Shown piece after piece: positions 61,411 through 64,000 of a stretch of 64,000 nucleotides of DNA (its first letter is position 1; each line of letters begins with the position of its first letter). The DNA lies in NCBI GenBank assembly GCA_039194995.1, contig JBCCVR010000011.1:3355-67354 (forward strand), written 5' to 3'. The stretch is from CCY15215 sp039194995. GTDB taxonomy: Bacteria > Cyanobacteriota > Cyanobacteriia > Cyanobacteriales > Spirulinaceae. Under the pieces are notes generated by a model. It was given only the letters and a program-made list of their open reading frames with translations. It made no database searches and was not told the origin of the DNA. The translations under genes and the position numbers were made by a program.

Positions 61411-62139
61411 CTATACCAGGACACGGTGAGGAACAACAATATAACCCGTCGTTCGATCGCCCAAAACCAGATTTTTCTCATCTCCCCAATACCACCAATA
61501 CGCGCCAACATAAGCACAAACCAAACTATCGAGGCGATCTTCCAAATCCTTAAACTCTCGGGTTTTGAGTTGCGCAAAATTATCCGGCCAGGAAATGCGA
61601 TCGCGCAAAGCGGGAACGCGATCGCGCAATTCCCCCAGATAACGATAGAGTTTCTCTAACTCTGGCTTGCGATCGCTCAATCTCCCCTTCTTGTACTTCA
61701 AAATGCGCTCTAACCCAAACAGATGAACGATCGCCGGATGGGGAAAAACCTCGATTTGATAGCGTCCGGGAACTTGCGGCGCGATCGCGGGGGCGTGCTG
61801 AAACCTCCTCTCCTCCAAACCCAACCCAAAACTCACCGTGCGATCGGCAAAAGGCAGCCCTAGATTAGCCGGATAACACCCCGCATGATAGCGCCCGAAA
61901 TGCTTGTGAGTCAGGCGATCCGGGACTCTTGACCCCGTTGCGTTGGGGATGAGGGTGGGGGCATCTACTGCCACTAAAGCGGGGCGATCGCTGCTCCACT
62001 CCTCCACCCAAGCGAAAATCTCCTCAATGCTCTCCCGTCGCCGACAATCGAGCAAAACCAAAGCGCGATCGCGTAACTCCAAGCAGCATAAACCACTCGC
62101 TCCCGACTTCCAACCCAGATCGATACCGAGAAATCTCAT
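61411..62139 (-). CDS. DUF429 protein (RNase H-fold nuclease-like)
   Basis: A 242-residue protein with MRFLGIDLGWKSG at its start, the first Asp of an RNase H-like fold, then VAVDAPTLIPN (Asp at about 59) and a DRLDSLVCAYVGAYW helix near the end with acidic residues. This is the DUF429 family, predicted to be a nuclease of RNase H fold from its acidic positions. No experimental role is known to me. It is transcribed towards the CHAT gene, with 17 bases between the stops, and lies downstream of the low-complexity membrane protein. Confidence 0.82.
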   Translation of the reverse strand: MRFLGIDLGWKSGASGLCCLELRDRALVLLDCRRRESIEEIFAWVEEWSSDRPALVAVDAPTLIPNATGSRVPDRLTHKHFGRYHAGCYPANLGLPFADRTVSFGLGLEERRFQHAPAIAPQVPGRYQIEVFPHPAIVHLFGLERILKYKKGRLSDRKPELEKLYRYLGELRDRVPALRDRISWPDNFAQLKTREFKDLEDRLDSLVCAYVGAYWWYWGDEKNLVLGDRTTGYIVVPHRVLV

Positions 62140-62160
62140 TCTCTTAACACGGCGATCGAA

Positions 62161-63279
62161 CTATTGTCCCGTCCCATAAGGATTGGAAAAGGTATTAATT
62201 TCCCCGCCGCCAATGCGATTATTGGGATTAACTCGACGGGGAGCTTGCACGGGTTGATTGAGGGGCTGAACGGGTTGAGAAGAAGCAAACGGATCGCTGA
62301 CGGGTGCGCCCGTATTGCCTGGGGTTGGAGTCGTGGTTAAACTCGGCGTAGAAACCCTCGGCGAAACAACGGCTCGACGGCCATTTTGCGGCGGTACGAC
62401 GGGAGTTGTCGGCACGACCCCATTCACCCCATTTGAAGCTGGATTCGTTGTCGTTCGTCTCGTGGTTTGGGTCGGCGATAATTGAGTGTTCGATCGCGAT
62501 CGGGTAGAAGAAGATCCGAAGGAATTAATGGAAGGATTTATCGTTGCGTTGGGGGCAAGATTATACGGGTCGATCGCGTTTTGATTTGAGGGAATATTGG
62601 CATTATTGGGAATTGCCGTATTGCCAGAGGGTACAGAAGCATTGTTGTTTCCGGAGGACGGAACATTCCCGGTAGGTGTTGGGGTAATTTGTTGTAGGGA
62701 TAAAATTTCTGATTCTAAAGGTGTCAGGTCATTATTCCCCGCTTCTCCGCGCAACATTCGATCTAACGGTGTTGAAAGAGAGACAGGATCGAGATCGATA
62801 CCAATTTGAGAATTAGACTTGTTTCCCGAATTTCCCCCACTTGCCAACTCATCGAGAGAGGAAAAATTTAATAAAGGATTGTTAGAGGAAGACTCTTTTT
62901 CCTTGTTTCTCGCTTCTTGCCTCTGATTCTTCATAAAAACTTCTAGAGGATCGGGTTCTTTATTTTTCTTATTATTTTTCGGCTTCGGTTGAGAGAGACC
63001 TTCTGGATCGGTTCTCAACCAAAAGGACAGATCTCCCGACTGCGCATCGGCTTCTAAATCTTCTAAAGTGAGTTCGGGGTTAGCTTCCAAAATCCTTTCT
63101 ATCCTTTCGTCGTCTGCGGTTGAACCGTCTAACCATTCGGGATGCTCGATGTAAACCCAAAAAGAACCCATCAATAAGGCGCACATGACACCGGAACCAA
63201 AAATTAAGGGTTTGATAGAATAACCCGTTTGATGGTCGGCATTGTTATTGTCCAGTGGGGGAGGTGTTGTGGGGGACAT
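62161..63279 (-). CDS. Low-complexity membrane-anchored protein
   Basis: A 372-residue protein with a short Pro/Asn-rich start, one hydrophobic segment at about 28-46 (FGSGVMCALLMGSFWVY), and a soluble part rich in Asn, Pro, Thr and Ser. The region at about 70-95 is acidic (LEANPELTLEDLEADAQ). The last 170 residues are almost entirely Asn/Thr/Pro/Ser with recurring NPxN and TTTP patterns and no visible domain. It probably reaches into the periplasm or cell wall. I do not recognise a family. It ends 21 bases before the DUF429 start and may share its transcript. Confidence 0.7.
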   Translation of the reverse strand: MSPTTPPPLDNNNADHQTGYSIKPLIFGSGVMCALLMGSFWVYIEHPEWLDGSTADDERIERILEANPELTLEDLEADAQSGDLSFWLRTDPEGLSQPKPKNNKKNKEPDPLEVFMKNQRQEARNKEKESSSNNPLLNFSSLDELASGGNSGNKSNSQIGIDLDPVSLSTPLDRMLRGEAGNNDLTPLESEILSLQQITPTPTGNVPSSGNNNASVPSGNTAIPNNANIPSNQNAIDPYNLAPNATINPSINSFGSSSTRSRSNTQLSPTQTTRRTTTNPASNGVNGVVPTTPVVPPQNGRRAVVSPRVSTPSLTTTPTPGNTGAPVSDPFASSQPVQPLNQPVQAPRRVNPNNRIGGGEINTFSNPYGTGQ

Positions 63280-63317
63280 GGTTTATCGGGGAGGAGATAT
63301 CTTTTGTCTAGTCTAAC

Positions 63318-63998
63318 TCAAAGCTCAAAATTGGGATTATTGGGGGCAAAATTAGGATTGTAGTAGGGATCGCCACCGATTTGTTGTAAATATTTTCCCC
63401 ATTTTTCAGCCAATTTCTGGCGTTCTTCGGGTCTGACCTTGCGATCGCTGCGACTGGCGGATCCGTAATGACTCAATTGAGCATCCGGGACGACCAAATT
63501 TCGATAGCCAGCTTGATAAGCTCTTAAACACAAATCTACATCATTATAGTTGAGAGCAAATGCTTCTTCAAGCCCTCCCAACTGCTCGAAAAGCGCTCTT
63601 CGCATCAGCAAACAAGCTCCCGTAACGGCAATATAATTGCGGTTGACAACATTAGAAAAACTATAGCCCCGATGCGCCCCTTCATAACCGTAAAAAACGT
63701 GCATGGGATGAACATCTTTCACGATAACAACCCCAGAATGTTGGATTTTTCCATCGGGAAATAACAATTTTGCACCCACTGCCCCAATCTCATCTTGTTG
63801 GGCAAATTCCAACATGGATTCCAACCAATCGGGAGTTATAATTTCTGTATCGTCATTCAAAATCAAGAGCATCTCTCCTTTGGCATGATTTGCTCCCAGA
63901 TTGATGCGCGTCGAGAAATTAAAAGAGGCGCGATCGCGAACTAATTCGATTTGTCCCTGCAAGCGCTGCAAAATCTCATCGGGAATATCAAATCCATC
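63318..63998 (-). CDS. Family 2 glycosyltransferase, C-terminal part (5' partial)
   Basis: The frame is open to the right-hand edge of the window, so this is the C-terminal part of a longer gene. GT2 features are clear: LILNDDTEII (the acidic metal/nucleotide-sugar motif), GAVGAKLLFPDGKIQHSG, TGACLLMRRALFEQLGGLEE and NDVDLCLRAYQAGYR. These enzymes move sugars to exopolysaccharide, lipopolysaccharide or glycoprotein acceptors. The internal TTG at 63971 is not the real start. Confidence 0.9.
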   Translation of the reverse strand, partial: DGFDIPDEILQRLQGQIELVRDRASFNFSTRINLGANHAKGEMLLILNDDTEIITPDWLESMLEFAQQDEIGAVGAKLLFPDGKIQHSGVVIVKDVHPMHVFYGYEGAHRGYSFSNVVNRNYIAVTGACLLMRRALFEQLGGLEEAFALNYNDVDLCLRAYQAGYRNLVVPDAQLSHYGSASRSDRKVRPEERQKLAEKWGKYLQQIGGDPYYNPNFAPNNPNFEL

Positions 63999-64000
63999 AA

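Noticed and set aside
1..64000. Numerous GCGATCGC repeats as a CRISPR-like or regulatory array
   Set aside because: They are scattered singly in genes and gaps in the manner of the HIP1 octamer of cyanobacteria, without regular spacers or a leader.
1..64000. tRNA, rRNA or transposase genes
   Set aside because: I looked through the gaps for T-loop and cloverleaf patterns and for transposase motifs and found none that I could support by eye.

Overview
This window is a stretch of chromosome from a cyanobacterium. The evidence is the very frequent HIP1 octamer GCGATCGC and its sub-motifs, together with genes tied to oxygenic photosynthesis: petG (cytochrome b6f), ndhM (NDH-1), and menH/menD/menA/menC (phylloquinone route). 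There is also glgC and several protein families largely confined to cyanobacteria (DUF3038, DUF4335, AAA-like ATPases, haemagglutinin-like exoproteins). The genus cannot be read from the sequence. No rRNA, tRNA, CRISPR array or insertion sequence was seen.

Layout. 0-5.5 kb: end of a DUF3038 gene, DUF4335, a CPBP membrane protease, a hairpin-rich intergenic stretch, an unrecognised membrane-anchored protein and a PIN-domain pair. 5.5-17.6 kb: a 1943-residue TamB, a phosphopantetheinyl transferase, a GNAT enzyme, a secreted protein, a MmsA-like aldehyde dehydrogenase, a membrane-anchored nuclease-like protein, a bacterial PH protein, a NADAR protein and petG. 17.6-25.3 kb: an S1 protein with a proline-rich tail facing petG across a two-way terminator, a dienelactone hydrolase, a GntR regulator, an M50 protease fused to TPR-like helices, a PmbA-like protein and glgC. 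25.4-30 kb: phylloquinone genes in two back-to-back pairs (menH-menD leftward, menA-menC rightward). 30-37.5 kb: class II amidotransferase, DUF952, an exported pterin dehydratase-like protein, a type II restriction-modification pair, purH, a redoxin and a KamA radical-SAM enzyme. 37.6-48.6 kb: a ParA/MinD-like ATPase, a double-domain class III cyclase, a retropepsin-like protease, two GAF histidine kinases either side of an ABC1 kinase, a membrane protein with an Ala/Pro linker, and ndhM.

48.8-61.4 kb is the most unusual part. A helix-turn-helix AAA-like ATPase is translationally coupled (ATGA) to a 1368-residue protein. That protein joins an AAA-like ATPase, one membrane segment, a long coiled coil, a peptidoglycan-binding-like domain, a haemagglutinin-type beta-helix and a second peptidoglycan-binding-like domain. 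After a DUF2887 nuclease-like gene, a CAP-domain exoprotein and a JAMM peptidase comes a 1522-residue exported protein. Its order is TPS/haemagglutinin domain, DUF4347, beta-helix, DUF11-like domain and CHAT caspase-like protease, and a palindrome sits inside its likely promoter. This is the best candidate for an undescribed system: an ATPase-driven, wall-attached fibre plus a secreted protease-adhesin. The link between them is inferred from proximity and shared domain types only.

61.4-64 kb holds a DUF429 protein, a low-complexity membrane-anchored protein and the end of a GT2 glycosyltransferase that runs off the window.
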